From positions 1 to 64,000 of the forward strand of contig JAFVAX010000100.1 in the NCBI GenBank assembly GCA_017480285.1: DNA of 64,000 nucleotides, given 5' to 3'. The translations under genes and the position numbers were made by a program. The notes beneath the pieces were generated by a model. That model saw only the letters and a program-made list of their open reading frames with translations. It ran no database searches and was not told the origin of the DNA. Positions 18,108 to 26,783 of this stretch are shown in pieces; the first letter of the stretch is position 1, and every line of letters begins with the position of its first letter. The stretch comes from Paludibacteraceae bacterium. GTDB taxonomy: Bacteria > Bacteroidota > Bacteroidia > Bacteroidales > Paludibacteraceae.

Positions 18108-18692
18108 ATGCAGTATTCTCAACAGGAAGAGAGGCTTATAATGCCGGAATATGGCAGAAATGTGCAGCGTATGGTAGAATACGCTTGCACTATTTCTGAC
18201 CGTGAGGAAAGGGAGCAGTGTGTGCGTACTATTATGCAGACGATGATGAACTTGTTTCCGTACCTTCGTTCGGAGGAGTCGCAACATAAGTTGTACGACC
18301 ATTTGGCTATAATGTCTGATTTTAAGTTAGATATAGACTATCCTTACGGCAAGCCTACGCCTGTGATAGCCGAAGGTTATCAGCATCAGATGCTTGAGGT
18401 GCCTGATAAGCCCGTGCGTTACCGTCATTATGGCAGACTGATTGAACAGATGGTGAAAGCCATTTTGGAGGAGCCTGATATGTCTGTAAGAGAGCAGATG
18501 ACTCTGACACTTGGTAACCATATGAAGCAGAATTTCCTCACTTGGAACAGCGACGAGGTAAGCGATGAGCGTATTAAAGAGGATATTAGTAGGCTTTCAA
18601 ACGGACTTCTTCGTACAGATTTCGAGGGTTTTCAGCTTCTGCCTACCGAACAATTGGTGCATAATCAAAACAGGAAAAAGAAGAAAAAGTAA
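18108..18692 (+). CDS. DUF4290 family protein
   Basis: The 194-residue cytosolic protein starts MQYSQQEERLIMPEYGRNVQRM and shows the conserved features of the Bacteroidota-specific DUF4290 family, including LFPYLRSEESQHKLYDHLAIMS and KLDIDYPYGKP. The end is strongly basic (NRKKKKK). The function is not known. It follows the endonuclease gene by 8 bases and is probably co-transcribed, but the pair gives no obvious shared role. Confidence 0.8.
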   Translation: MQYSQQEERLIMPEYGRNVQRMVEYACTISDREEREQCVRTIMQTMMNLFPYLRSEESQHKLYDHLAIMSDFKLDIDYPYGKPTPVIAEGYQHQMLEVPDKPVRYRHYGRLIEQMVKAILEEPDMSVREQMTLTLGNHMKQNFLTWNSDEVSDERIKEDISRLSNGLLRTDFEGFQLLPTEQLVHNQNRKKKKK

Positions 18693-18728
18693 GAACTTTG
18701 CAATAATTTTACAAAAAATCAACAAAAA

Positions 18729-18761
18729 TTTGCATATTTGCAAAAAAAGTTGTATCTTTGC
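18729..18761 (+). promoter_or_regulatory. Promoter of tRNA-Gln
   Basis: TTTG (18729-18732), a 20-base spacer and TATCTTTGC (18753-18761) match the Bacteroidota promoter pattern, about 25 bases before the mature tRNA 5' end. Confidence 0.75.
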
Positions 18762-18786
18762 ACTCGCATTTGAAAAAATGTTAGGA

Positions 18787-18861
18787 AGTCTAATGGTATA
18801 AAGGCTATTACGTCAGATTTTGGTTCTGAAGATCTTGGTTCGATTCCAGGTTAGACTACCA
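18787..18861 (+). tRNA. tRNA-Gln (anticodon UUG), CCA encoded
   Basis: The acceptor stem AGTCTAA (18787-18793) pairs with TTAGACT (18851-18857), followed by discriminator A and encoded CCA. The anticodon arm TCAGA-TTTTGGT-TCTGA has a 7-base loop placing TTG at the anticodon, so it reads CAA/CAG as glutamine. The T arm has GGTTCGATTCC. The D loop is short, as usual for glutamine tRNAs. Confidence 0.93.
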
Positions 18862-18875
18862 AGTTGCAAAAAGCG

Positions 18876-18900
18876 TTATCCCGAACTTGTTTCGGGATAT
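18876..18900. repeat. CCCGAA/TTCGGG hairpin repeat after tRNA-Gln
   Basis: TATCCCGAACTTGTTTCGGGATA forms a hairpin with arms TATCCCGAA/TTCGGGATA (one bulge) and loop CTTGT. It is an arm variant of the dispersed CCTGAACTTGTTTCAGG element. It lies 15 bases after the tRNA CCA and may help terminate or process the tRNA transcript. Confidence 0.75.
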
Positions 18901-19034
18901 ATTTTGCAAGTGTGATGGAAAGTAGGGTGGCATCACAAGAGTGTTAAATATGTGCTGTTCAGCGTTTTATTGAATTACTGACTTTAGGTATTTAGCAAAT
19001 TTTTCTCACCCGAAAATAGTAACACTTTTTTATA

Positions 19035-19601
19035 ATGAAAACTTTTGAACTCGCCGGTGAGCTCCGTTCGGAGTTTGGCAAAAAAGTTGCTAAGCAACTT
19101 CGCAAGCAAGATCTCGTTCCTTGCAATCTTTATGGTAATGGTGAAAATGTAACCTTTACGGTTCATGAGAACGATGTTCGCAAACTTATTTTCACTCCTG
19201 ACACAATGGTTGTAGCCCTTACTGTTGCAGGTAAGAGTTGTTTTGCTGTTGTAAAGGAATTGCAGTTCCACCCCGTTACAGACCGTGTTCTTCATATTGA
19301 CTTCCTGCAAGTTACAGAGAAGAAACCCGTTGTTGTTGAGATTCCTGTTCAACTTGACGGACACGCTGAAGGTGTTAAAGCCGGTGGTAAGCTCTCGCTT
19401 GAGATGCGCAAATTGAAAGTAAAAGGTATTTATACTGACCTGCCTGACCGTATTGTTATTGATGTTACAAACCTCGGTTTGGGTAAGAAAATCAATGTAG
19501 GTGATTTACATTTCGACAAGTATGAGGTTGTAAATGTTAAGAACCTTATCGTTGCTCAAGTTAAGGCTACTCGTGCTTCGGCCGCTGCAGCACAGGCTTA
19601 A
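19035..19601 (+). CDS. rplY: 50S ribosomal protein L25 (CTC form)
   Basis: The 188-residue protein has the L25 N-terminal beta-barrel that binds 5S rRNA (MKTFELAGELRSEFGKKVAKQLRKQ, and VVKELQFHPVTDRVLHIDFLQV). This is followed by the C-terminal TL5/CTC domain (EKKPVVVEIPVQLDGHAEGVKAGG onward). The long form is usual in Bacteroidota. The tail is Ala-rich. It is followed by pth, a common neighbour, but a structured repeat lies between the two. Confidence 0.95.
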   Translation: MKTFELAGELRSEFGKKVAKQLRKQDLVPCNLYGNGENVTFTVHENDVRKLIFTPDTMVVALTVAGKSCFAVVKELQFHPVTDRVLHIDFLQVTEKKPVVVEIPVQLDGHAEGVKAGGKLSLEMRKLKVKGIYTDLPDRIVIDVTNLGLGKKINVGDLHFDKYEVVNVKNLIVAQVKATRASAAAAQA

Positions 19602-19626
19602 GCGAATGTTGAGTCAGTAAAAGTAT

Positions 19627-19706
19627 TCCCACAGATTGCGCTGATTTCTGGAAAAAGCGGGAAACCCGTTGATTTTCAGCAAACAAAGTCCGGGCAATCT
19701 GTGGGA
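19627..19706. repeat. 80-bp nested inverted-repeat element
   Basis: Three stems nest inside each other. The outer stem is TCCCACAGATTGC (19627-19639) with GCAATCTGTGGGA (19694-19706). The middle is GCTGA (19640-19644) with TCAGC (19676-19680). The inner is CGGG (19658-19661) with CCCG (19665-19668) around AAA. This fits a folded RNA or a miniature inverted-repeat element between rplY and pth. Similar CACAGATT-type palindromes are known as dispersed repeats in other genomes; only one copy is in this window. Confidence 0.65.
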
Positions 19707-19738
19707 TGTTCGTTTATAAGTTAATAATAGAGAATTAG

Positions 19739-20308
19739 ATGAATAAGTTTTTAATAGTTGGTTTAGGAAATATAGGTGATGAATATGCCGGAACCCGTCA
19801 TAATATGGGTTTTCGTGTTGTTGATTTTTTTGCAGAGAAACAGAAGGCTGTGTTTGAAGATAAGAGGTATGGTTTTGTGGCTCATACGCGTTTGAAAAAC
19901 GCTGATATTACGCTACTTAAGCCTTCTACTTATATGAATCTTTCGGGCACTGCGGTGCGTTATTGGCTTCAGAAAGAGAACATTGAGATTGACAGGCTTC
20001 TTGTTATAGTTGATGATTTGGCTTTGCCCTTCGGCAGTCTCCGCCTGCGTGGAGCAGGGTCTGACGGTGGCCATAACGGATTGAAAAACATTGCTTCGTG
20101 TCTTATGACAACCGCTTATGCGCGCCTTCGTTTTGGTATAGGGTCTGATTTTCAGCATGGTGCGCAGATAAATTTCGTTCTGGGTGGAATGAGTGATGAC
20201 GAGGAGAAAATCATTGCAGAAAAGTTGCCTGAGTGCAGTACGATAATAGAGTCGTTCTGCTTGCAGGGTTTGGACAGAACAATGAACTTGTATAATCATA
20301 AAAAATAA
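19739..20308 (+). CDS. pth: Peptidyl-tRNA hydrolase
   Basis: The 189-residue enzyme releases tRNA from peptidyl-tRNA that drops off ribosomes. Signatures include IVGLGNIGDEYAGTRHNMGF with the catalytic His, KPSTYMNLSG, and VDDLALPFGSLRLRGAGSDGGHNGL, which contains the catalytic Asp and the conserved glycine-rich loop. The length is as expected. It starts about 30 bases after the nested inverted repeat, and an EamA transporter gene follows after 19 bases. Confidence 0.96.
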   Translation: MNKFLIVGLGNIGDEYAGTRHNMGFRVVDFFAEKQKAVFEDKRYGFVAHTRLKNADITLLKPSTYMNLSGTAVRYWLQKENIEIDRLLVIVDDLALPFGSLRLRGAGSDGGHNGLKNIASCLMTTAYARLRFGIGSDFQHGAQINFVLGGMSDDEEKIIAEKLPECSTIIESFCLQGLDRTMNLYNHKK

Positions 20309-20327
20309 GATATTGTAAGTAGTCTTT

Positions 20328-21221
20328 ATGTGGTTGTTTTTAAGCATATTATCCGCCTTGTTTTTAGGCTGCTATGATGTTTTTAAGAAGCAATCGTTGA
20401 AGTGCAATGAGGTTGTTCCGGTGCTGACCGGTTCCATTCTTGTGTCGTGTGTCATACTGATCGTACCGCTCTTATTTTCTTCATTTTATCCTGATTTGAC
20501 CGACAGTTTGTGGTATGTTCCTAAGGTGCCGGTGAGTACGCATATTTGGATTTTCTTGAAATCTGTTTTGGTGTTATCAAGTTGGTTATTAGCATATTTT
20601 GCTATGAAGAATCTGCCAATAACCATTGTGTCACCTGTTAATGCCACTCGTCCTATTTGGACTTTGCTCGGGGCACTACTGATTTTTGGTGAGACGCTAA
20701 ACAGTTGGCAATCAGTTGGTATTCTATTTATTCTTTGTTCTTTTTTTGCTTTTTCGGTTATTGGCAAAAAAGAAGGGATAAGTTTTTTTCATAACCGATG
20801 GATAGTATGTTTGCTTCTGGCTATGTTTCTCGGTGCTGCAAGCGGCTTGTACGACAAGTATTTGATGCGCCACTACGACCATAACGCCGTGCAGGTTTAT
20901 TATACATACTATCAGGCTCTTATGATGTTGGTTGTATGTTCTGTATGGTATTTGCGGCATAGGAATACTATTAGATTCAAGTGGCAGTGGTCGATAGTGC
21001 TGATTTCAGTTTTTCTTGTGGCATCCGACTTTGTTTATTTGTTGGCACTCACTTTTTCAGGTTCGCTTTTGGCGGTTGTATCAACTGTCAGACGGGCGGG
21101 CGTTATTGTGCCGTTTGTATATGGAACAGTTGTTTTGAAGGAGCAGAACCCTAAACTCAAAGCACTGTGTCTGTTAGGCATTTTGGCAGGTATGATACTG
21201 TTAGCCATTGGCACTATATGA
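20328..21221 (+). CDS. EamA/DMT-family transporter
   Basis: The 297-residue integral membrane protein has about ten hydrophobic segments arranged as two EamA-like halves. The first half includes LPITIVSPVNATRPIWTLLGALLIFGE, typical of drug/metabolite transporter family proteins. The second half has GSLLAVVSTVRRAGVIVPFVYGTVVLKEQ. The substrate is unknown; export or uptake of a small metabolite is all that can be inferred. It is 19 bases after pth and is followed by a dyad or terminator before the efflux operon. Confidence 0.85.
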   Translation: MWLFLSILSALFLGCYDVFKKQSLKCNEVVPVLTGSILVSCVILIVPLLFSSFYPDLTDSLWYVPKVPVSTHIWIFLKSVLVLSSWLLAYFAMKNLPITIVSPVNATRPIWTLLGALLIFGETLNSWQSVGILFILCSFFAFSVIGKKEGISFFHNRWIVCLLLAMFLGAASGLYDKYLMRHYDHNAVQVYYTYYQALMMLVVCSVWYLRHRNTIRFKWQWSIVLISVFLVASDFVYLLALTFSGSLLAVVSTVRRAGVIVPFVYGTVVLKEQNPKLKALCLLGILAGMILLAIGTI

Positions 21222-21231
21222 CATTTTTTGT

Positions 21232-21266
21232 AAGAAAAAGAGTTGAAATTCAACTATTTTTCTCTT
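21232..21266 (+). terminator. Dyad/likely terminator after the EamA gene
   Basis: AGTTGAAATTCAACT (21241-21255) is a 15-bp palindrome flanked by AAGAAAAAG and ATTTTTCTCTT, giving a longer imperfect stem with T-rich 3' side. It lies 10-45 bases after the EamA stop. It may instead be an operator for the TolC operon that follows, since the next ATG is only 66 bases away. Confidence 0.5.
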
Positions 21267-21331
21267 TGTTGTACTAAATATCTTATTTGGAACATTTTTT
21301 GATAGAAAAATTTGACAAAATTATTATAAAT

Positions 21332-22813
21332 ATGAAAAGAAAGTTATTTGGTATTTTTGTATTAAGTATTTTTATATTTTCTTTGAATGCGCAAGAGAGT
21401 CGTCATTTAAGTCTTTTGGAATGTCGTGATATGGCGCTTCAGGAAAACACCAAATCAAAGATTGCACATGAAAATATAGTGGCTTCGGAGGCAATGCGCA
21501 AGGCTGCGCTTGCCAAGTTTTTCCCGAAGTTTTCAGCCAATGGGGCATATATGTGGAATCAGAAAAACATTTCCATCTTGGCTGAAGATGCTTTGCTTCC
21601 TATCGGTGGAAAGGCGGCAGACGGCAGTTGGACTATCACCAATCTTGAGTCGCAGACCAACAACACTATTGTTACTTTGCCCGATGGTACGAAGGCTCCG
21701 GTTGATAATAACGGTGTGCCTTTTGACCCGCGTGTCAATCCCGAGAAACTTGATTTGAACTATGCTTACCTGCCCAAAGATGCATTGGAGTTTGATGTGC
21801 ATAATATCTTCGTTGCTCAAATTGGTGTTACTCAACCTATCTTTCTCGGTGGTAAGTTGGTTCAACTCTACAAGATAGCCAAAGCCAATGAGGCTATCGC
21901 CGGTATTCAGTCCGACAAGGCTAACGACGACATTATCATCTCTGTTGATGAGGCTTATTGGCGCGTCGTTTCTGTTCAGAACAAACTCAAGTTGGCAAAT
22001 GAATATGAGTCATTGCTTGTAAGACTTAATGAGGATGTTCAGACTGCTATGGACGAAGGAATGGCTACAAAAGCCGACTTGTTGCGTGTCAAAGTCAAAC
22101 TCAACGAGGCACAGATGAGTCGTCAGAAAGCCGAAGACGGACTTGTGCTATCAAAGATGGCTCTTTGTCAGGTTGTCGGTTTGCCACTCAATACTGATAT
22201 AGAAGTGGATAGTATCAATATGAAAGATATTCATTTAGAGCAGCAGGAGTTGGATATGAACAGTATATGGGAAAGTCGTCCTGAGATTCAACTGCTTGAG
22301 CAAGCAGAGAAAATAGCCAAGGCAGGCAGAGGAATAGTGGCTTCGGGACTTATGCCTAACATAGTTGCTTCGGCTAACTATTTGTGGACCAACCCGAACT
22401 TGTTCAATGGCTTCGACAAATCGTTTGCCGGTATGTTCAATGTAGGAGTTGTTGTAAATGTGCCTATTGCTCACGCTGATGCTATTTTGCAATACAAGGC
22501 CGCTAAGCATAAAGCCAATGTAATATCGCTTCAGCTCGAAGAGGCAAAAGAGAAGATAGAACTGCAAGCCAATCAGAGTAATCAAAAGGTGGCAGAGGCA
22601 AATCATAAACTTGCGCGTGCAAATGCCAACATAGCCAATGCAGAGGAGAATCTTCGTTTGGCTCAGGCAAGTTATGAAGAGGGCATGCTTACGGCTACCG
22701 AACTGATGGGCGTGCAGACACAGTGGCTTCAAGCGCGATCAGAACAGATTGACGCTGCCATAGATGCCCGTCTTTGCGAACTTTACCTTTTGCAACATAC
22801 AGGAAAACTATAA
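21332..22813 (+). CDS. TolC-family outer-membrane efflux protein
   Basis: I start at the ATG giving MKRKLFGIFVLSIFIFSLNAQ, a clean signal peptide; the frame is open 45 bases further upstream. The 493-residue protein has the two-fold OEP helical repeats: SLLECRDMALQENTKSKIAHENI early, VTQPIFLGGKLVQLYKIAKANEAIA mid, and LRLAQASYEEGMLTATELMGVQTQWLQARS late. It forms the outer-membrane tunnel for the export machinery encoded just downstream (HlyD and two ABC-2 permeases). The gap to hlyD is 27 bases. Confidence 0.92.
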   Translation: MKRKLFGIFVLSIFIFSLNAQESRHLSLLECRDMALQENTKSKIAHENIVASEAMRKAALAKFFPKFSANGAYMWNQKNISILAEDALLPIGGKAADGSWTITNLESQTNNTIVTLPDGTKAPVDNNGVPFDPRVNPEKLDLNYAYLPKDALEFDVHNIFVAQIGVTQPIFLGGKLVQLYKIAKANEAIAGIQSDKANDDIIISVDEAYWRVVSVQNKLKLANEYESLLVRLNEDVQTAMDEGMATKADLLRVKVKLNEAQMSRQKAEDGLVLSKMALCQVVGLPLNTDIEVDSINMKDIHLEQQELDMNSIWESRPEIQLLEQAEKIAKAGRGIVASGLMPNIVASANYLWTNPNLFNGFDKSFAGMFNVGVVVNVPIAHADAILQYKAAKHKANVISLQLEEAKEKIELQANQSNQKVAEANHKLARANANIANAEENLRLAQASYEEGMLTATELMGVQTQWLQARSEQIDAAIDARLCELYLLQHTGKL

Positions 22814-22840
22814 TAAAGTAATTTTCAAATCAAAACATAT

Positions 22841-23836
22841 ATGGATTCTTCACAAAAACAGAAACGCCATAATTTCATGGTAGGATTATTGGCGCTTATT
22901 ATAACCCTGCTTATCGTTGCAGGTATAGGAGTATTGTCGCTTCGTCCGGAGAAGAGTTATATCTCAGGTCAGGCAGAGGCAACCGAATATCGTGTTTCCG
23001 GCAAGGTGCCCGGTCGTATTGAGATGTTCTTTGCAGAAGAGGGTCAGACCGTCAAAAAAGGTGATACATTGGCACTTATCGACAGTCCGGAGGTGCGTGC
23101 CAAACTTGCTCAGGCTCGTGCTGCTCGTGCTGCTGCTCAGGCTCAAGACCGTAAGGCAAAGAAAGGTGCGCGTGCAGAGCAGATAGAGGGGGCATACGAA
23201 CTGTATCAAAAAGCCCTTGTAGGCGAAGATATTATGAAAAAGTCGTTCACGCGTGTCCAGAACCTTTACGACAAAGGTGTGGTAACGGCTCAGAAACGCG
23301 ACGAGGTGGAGGCTCAGTACAAAGCCGCACAAGCCACGACACTCGCTGCCAAGTCGCAGTACGACATGGCTCTCAATGGTGCGCAAGACGAGGATAAAGA
23401 TGCTGCGGCAGCACTCGTTGCCCGTGCTGACGGAGCGGTAAGCGAGGTGGAAGCATACCTTGATGAACTGTATCTCATTGCCCCTGCAAGTGGCGAAGTA
23501 TCAGCCCGTTATCCTAAAGTGGGCGAACTGGTAGGTACAGGTGCACCCGTCATGGCAATACTCGATTTAGACGATATGTGGATAACATTTGCCATTCGTG
23601 AGGACAAGTTGCAAAACATCAAGATGGGGTCTGAGATAGAGTTTTTCGTACCGGCACTTGGCGAGCAGACCTACAAAGCAAAGGTTACATTTATGGAAGC
23701 CAAAGGCAGTTATGCTACTTGGAAAGCCACTAAAACAACGGGTCAGTTCGACATCAAGACTTTCAGCATCAAGGCTCGCCCTGTTGAGAAAATTGAAGGT
23801 CTGCGTCCGGGAATGACAATTGTAATTAATAATTGA
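22841..23836 (+). CDS. HlyD-type membrane-fusion protein
   Basis: The 331-residue periplasmic adaptor has an N-terminal transmembrane anchor (residues ~12-32), a biotinyl-lipoyl-like half motif (ATEYRVSGKVPGRIEMFFAEEGQTVKKGD), and a long Ala-rich coiled coil (residues ~85-190). The second half motif follows (LIAPASGEVSARYPKVGELV), then a beta domain ending LRPGMTIVI. It links the inner-membrane ABC-2 permeases to the TolC protein. It lies between tolC and the permease genes, followed by a 92-base repeat-bearing gap. Confidence 0.93.
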   Translation: MDSSQKQKRHNFMVGLLALIITLLIVAGIGVLSLRPEKSYISGQAEATEYRVSGKVPGRIEMFFAEEGQTVKKGDTLALIDSPEVRAKLAQARAARAAAQAQDRKAKKGARAEQIEGAYELYQKALVGEDIMKKSFTRVQNLYDKGVVTAQKRDEVEAQYKAAQATTLAAKSQYDMALNGAQDEDKDAAAALVARADGAVSEVEAYLDELYLIAPASGEVSARYPKVGELVGTGAPVMAILDLDDMWITFAIREDKLQNIKMGSEIEFFVPALGEQTYKAKVTFMEAKGSYATWKATKTTGQFDIKTFSIKARPVEKIEGLRPGMTIVINN

Positions 23837-23847
23837 TAATTAATATT

Positions 23848-23901
23848 TAATATCTCATTGAGACTGATTTTCATTGAGATTGATTTTCATTGAGATATTA
23901 A
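23848..23901. repeat. 16-bp tandem repeats framed by an 11-bp inverted repeat
   Basis: TTAATATCTCA (23848-23858) and TGAGATATTAA (23891-23901) are perfect inverted arms. Between and across them lie two and a half copies of a 16-bp unit, CATTGAGAYTGATTTT, at 23856, 23872 and 23888. The element fills the gap between hlyD and the first permease gene inside the export operon. Confidence 0.7.
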
Positions 23902-23928
23902 TTATTAAGTATTAAATAATAACTATCA

Positions 23929-25089
23929 ATGGGTTCTCTTTTTGCAGTAATATACAGAGAGTTGCGTGAGATTGTCAGGCGCCCGCTGTACATCATTTCT
24001 TCGCTTGGAGTAATGGTGTTTGTAGTGGTGTTTTTCACAACTTTTCTTGACGATGGTCTTCCACAGCAACAGCCTGTAGGAGTTATCGACCACGACCACT
24101 CAACCTTCTCTCGCACTGTCATTCAGGAGGTTGCCTGCTCACAGTCGGTCCGTCTTGTGGGCGAATATGCCAATTTTACGGAGGCTCGTGAGGCTATGCA
24201 AAGAGGCGAGATTTATGTGTTTTTTGAGATGCCTGAGGGCTTATACGATGACCTTGCAGCACAACGACAACCTTCAATAACCATCTATTCCGCACACGGA
24301 CTGATGGTAGGTAGTATGCTGGCTTACAAGCAGTTGCGTACTGTACTGACAGTCGTTTGCGGTGGTGCACAACGCCAAGCACTTCGCGCGCGCGGGCTGA
24401 CCGACTCACAGATAATGACGCTCATTCAACCTGTTGTGCTCGACCAGCACCCGCTTGGTAACCCTTGGACAAGTTATGCCGTCTATCTGCTTACCACCAT
24501 ACTGCCGGGTATTCTCGGTATGATGATTACCTTGCTGTCTGTCTTTACCATAACTCGCGAGATAAAACGACATACTTCACACAGATGGGTGGAAACGGCA
24601 AACGGCTCTGTTACAACGGCCATAATAGGCAAACTGCTACCTTATACTTTCTATTTCACTATCTTAGGTATCGCACTTAACTTGTTCATGTTCAAGATAA
24701 TGCGTTGGCCTATGAACGGACAGTTCTGGTTTCAGAATTTAGCACTGATGTGTTATCTGTATGCTATGCAAGCCACCGCTGTAACCATTGTTGGTTTTGT
24801 GCCGCAATCAAAGGTGGCAATAAGCATAACTTCGTTGTTTACAGTGCTTTCCATCTCTCTTTCGGGCTTCACTTATCCTGTTGACAGTATGTATCCGGCT
24901 TTTCAAGCTTTAAGCAATCTGGCACCGCTGAGACACTATTATCTTATTACCGTTAATCAGACTTTGCTTGGTTTGCCTATCAAAGAATCGCTTGCTGAGA
25001 TAGGTAAGTTAATGATATTCTGGATAGTACCTGTATTTTTCAACCCGAGGTTAAAGAAGGCATTTGTCGATTATGCCTTCCCTGATTAA
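23929..25089 (+). CDS. ABC-2 type permease, first of pair
   Basis: The 386-residue membrane protein has one N-terminal transmembrane helix (~residues 20-40), a large extracytoplasmic domain (VGVIDHDHSTFSRTVIQEV), and five to six C-terminal helices. It ends in the ABC-2 signature region LSGFTYPVDSMYPAFQALSNLAPLRHYYLI. It belongs with HlyD/TolC-linked exporters of the YhiH/YhhJ type. No ATP-binding subunit gene is adjacent, so either it is encoded elsewhere or this lineage's system works with a distant ATPase. The second permease follows after 23 bases. Confidence 0.88.
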   Translation: MGSLFAVIYRELREIVRRPLYIISSLGVMVFVVVFFTTFLDDGLPQQQPVGVIDHDHSTFSRTVIQEVACSQSVRLVGEYANFTEAREAMQRGEIYVFFEMPEGLYDDLAAQRQPSITIYSAHGLMVGSMLAYKQLRTVLTVVCGGAQRQALRARGLTDSQIMTLIQPVVLDQHPLGNPWTSYAVYLLTTILPGILGMMITLLSVFTITREIKRHTSHRWVETANGSVTTAIIGKLLPYTFYFTILGIALNLFMFKIMRWPMNGQFWFQNLALMCYLYAMQATAVTIVGFVPQSKVAISITSLFTVLSISLSGFTYPVDSMYPAFQALSNLAPLRHYYLITVNQTLLGLPIKESLAEIGKLMIFWIVPVFFNPRLKKAFVDYAFPD

Positions 25090-25112
25090 CTACTTTTAAC
25101 TTATAAATAACA

Positions 25113-26354
25113 ATGGCACTTGATAAATATAAAGGAGCAACAAAAATACTATATTTCATAGAGGATATCTGGTATATTTTCGTTACGGAGTTGAGAAACA
25201 TCTTCCACGATACCGGTGTGATGGTTATCTTTTTCCTTGGCGGAACGATTTATCCGATTCTCTATCCGTTAGTATATAAAGATGAGGTAGTTCAGGAAAT
25301 GCCTATTGCTATTGTGGATGACAGCAATAGCGAATTGAGTCGCAAGTTTATCCGTGAGTTGGACGCCACGCGAGAGGTGCATATCGTGTATCATTGCCTC
25401 AATATGCAGGAAGCGCAAGATCTCTATGAGCGCCGTTTGATACACGGTGTGGTCTATTTCCCGAAAGATTTTCAGAGTAACATTGAGTCGCTGAAGGGGC
25501 AATCGACTGTATCTTTGTATTTTGATATGGCTTCGTTCTTGTACTACAAGACGCTTATGCTTGCTTCCACTAATGTGATGCTTCATTATCACGAGGGTAT
25601 TCAGATGAAGCGATACGAGATGCTCGGTATGACAGGCGAACAGGCATACGCTTCCGCTAAACCACTGCTAACCAACGATGTCCCACTCTATAATGGTCCT
25701 GCGGGTTTTGCATCGTTCTTATTGCCGGCACTACTTGTTATGATACTTCACCAGACCTTGTTTTTTGGCATTGGTATGATGGCCGGTGTGTCGCGCGAGA
25801 AAAACGGAGAATTGTTCCATATCGAAGGCAGACGAAATGAAAAAAGTACTTTCCGGGTAGTGCTCGGGCGAAGTTTTGCATATATTCTCATTTATTTGGC
25901 ACTGTCGGCATACTGTCTCTTGCTCGTTCCGCGCATTTTCCACTATCCGCACATAGGTGATGTGGCTGATGTACTGCGACTTATAGTGCCTTTTGTTACT
26001 GCCACCACTTTCTTTGCGATGACCGTTTCTGTCTTTGTGCGAGAGCGTGAAACGGGTATGGTCAGCATGCTTTTCCTGTCGCTCGTATTTCTGTTTCTTG
26101 CAGGTGTGAGTTGGCCCGAAGCAAGCATTCCGAAGTTCTGGCATTATATATCATATCTCGTTCCGTCAACCTTTGCCGTACAGGGGTATATACACATAAA
26201 CACTTATGGTGCAAGCATTTCCCAAACAAGTTTTGAGTACTTGGGACTGTGGATTCAGGCTGCATGCTATATGTTTACTTGTTGTCTTTTCTATTATCTT
26301 GCCGGAAAACTGGATGCTAAGCGTAAAGATGTGCTTATCAATAAAAAAGAGTAA
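25113..26354 (+). CDS. ABC-2 type permease, second of pair
   Basis: The 413-residue protein has the same architecture as its upstream neighbour: N-terminal helix (VMVIFFLGGTIYPILYPLVY), extracytoplasmic domain starting MPIAIVDDSNSELSRKFIRELDAT, and a C-terminal helical bundle with FLAGVSWPEASIPKFWHYISYLVPSTFAVQGY. The pair probably forms a heterodimeric transmembrane channel feeding the HlyD-TolC conduit. The substrate is unknown. It ends 15 bases before the RNase P RNA promoter. Confidence 0.88.
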   Translation: MALDKYKGATKILYFIEDIWYIFVTELRNIFHDTGVMVIFFLGGTIYPILYPLVYKDEVVQEMPIAIVDDSNSELSRKFIRELDATREVHIVYHCLNMQEAQDLYERRLIHGVVYFPKDFQSNIESLKGQSTVSLYFDMASFLYYKTLMLASTNVMLHYHEGIQMKRYEMLGMTGEQAYASAKPLLTNDVPLYNGPAGFASFLLPALLVMILHQTLFFGIGMMAGVSREKNGELFHIEGRRNEKSTFRVVLGRSFAYILIYLALSAYCLLLVPRIFHYPHIGDVADVLRLIVPFVTATTFFAMTVSVFVRERETGMVSMLFLSLVFLFLAGVSWPEASIPKFWHYISYLVPSTFAVQGYIHINTYGASISQTSFEYLGLWIQAACYMFTCCLFYYLAGKLDAKRKDVLINKKE

Positions 26355-26369
26355 TCAAATAACAGAATA

Positions 26370-26401
26370 TTTGCAATTCTGCAGAATTTTATTTAATTTT
26401 G
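26370..26401 (+). promoter_or_regulatory. Promoter of RNase P RNA
   Basis: TTTG (26370-26373), a 20-base spacer and TAATTTTG (26394-26401) match the Bacteroidota consensus and place the start close to the RNA 5' end at about 26411. Confidence 0.7.
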
Positions 26402-26410
26402 CAAATACAT

Positions 26411-26766
26411 AGTTGGTTGGTCTGTCGCTACTCTTTTTTTGAGGGTAGAGGAAAGTCCGGGCAACACAGAGTACCATACCGGTTAACGGCCGGCAGGCAG
26501 CAATGTTTGGCAAGCGATACAGAAAACAACCGCCAAATTTGGTAAGGGTGAAAAGGCGGTGTAAGAGACCACCGGTTGTGCCGAAATGTACAGCGTCAAG
26601 TCGCACTATGGGTTGCAAGTTCAAGTAAACCGGCGCTTGAGGGTTACTCGCCCGATGTCGGAGGGTAGAATGCTAAAGACTATGCTAATGACATAGCCTC
26701 AGATTAATGACAGACGATTATTAACATTATTGTTGACAATTACAGAACCCGGCTTACAAACCAACT
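26411..26766 (+). ncRNA. rnpB: RNase P RNA (catalytic subunit)
   Basis: The 5' AGTTGGTTGG pairs with the 3' CCAACT to close the molecule. Conserved cores are present: GAGGAAAGTCCGGGC (26441-26455, P4 side), ACAGAAA, AAGGGTGAAAAGGCGG followed by TAAGAGACCACC (P11/P12 region), and ACAGAACCCGGCTTA near the 3' end, complementary to the P4 region. It matures tRNA 5' ends together with RnpA. Length of about 356 nt fits a type A RNA. The following YihY gene begins 17 bases after the end. Confidence 0.95.
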
Positions 26767-26783
26767 ATGTTTTTTTGCGAATT

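Noticed and set aside
18862..19034. Additional tRNA after tRNA-Gln
   Set aside because: No second cloverleaf could be built; only a hairpin repeat and leader sequence of rplY are seen.
26730..26783. Upstream start for the YihY gene
   Set aside because: It would begin inside the 3' part of RNase P RNA; the ATG at 26784 gives the natural start.
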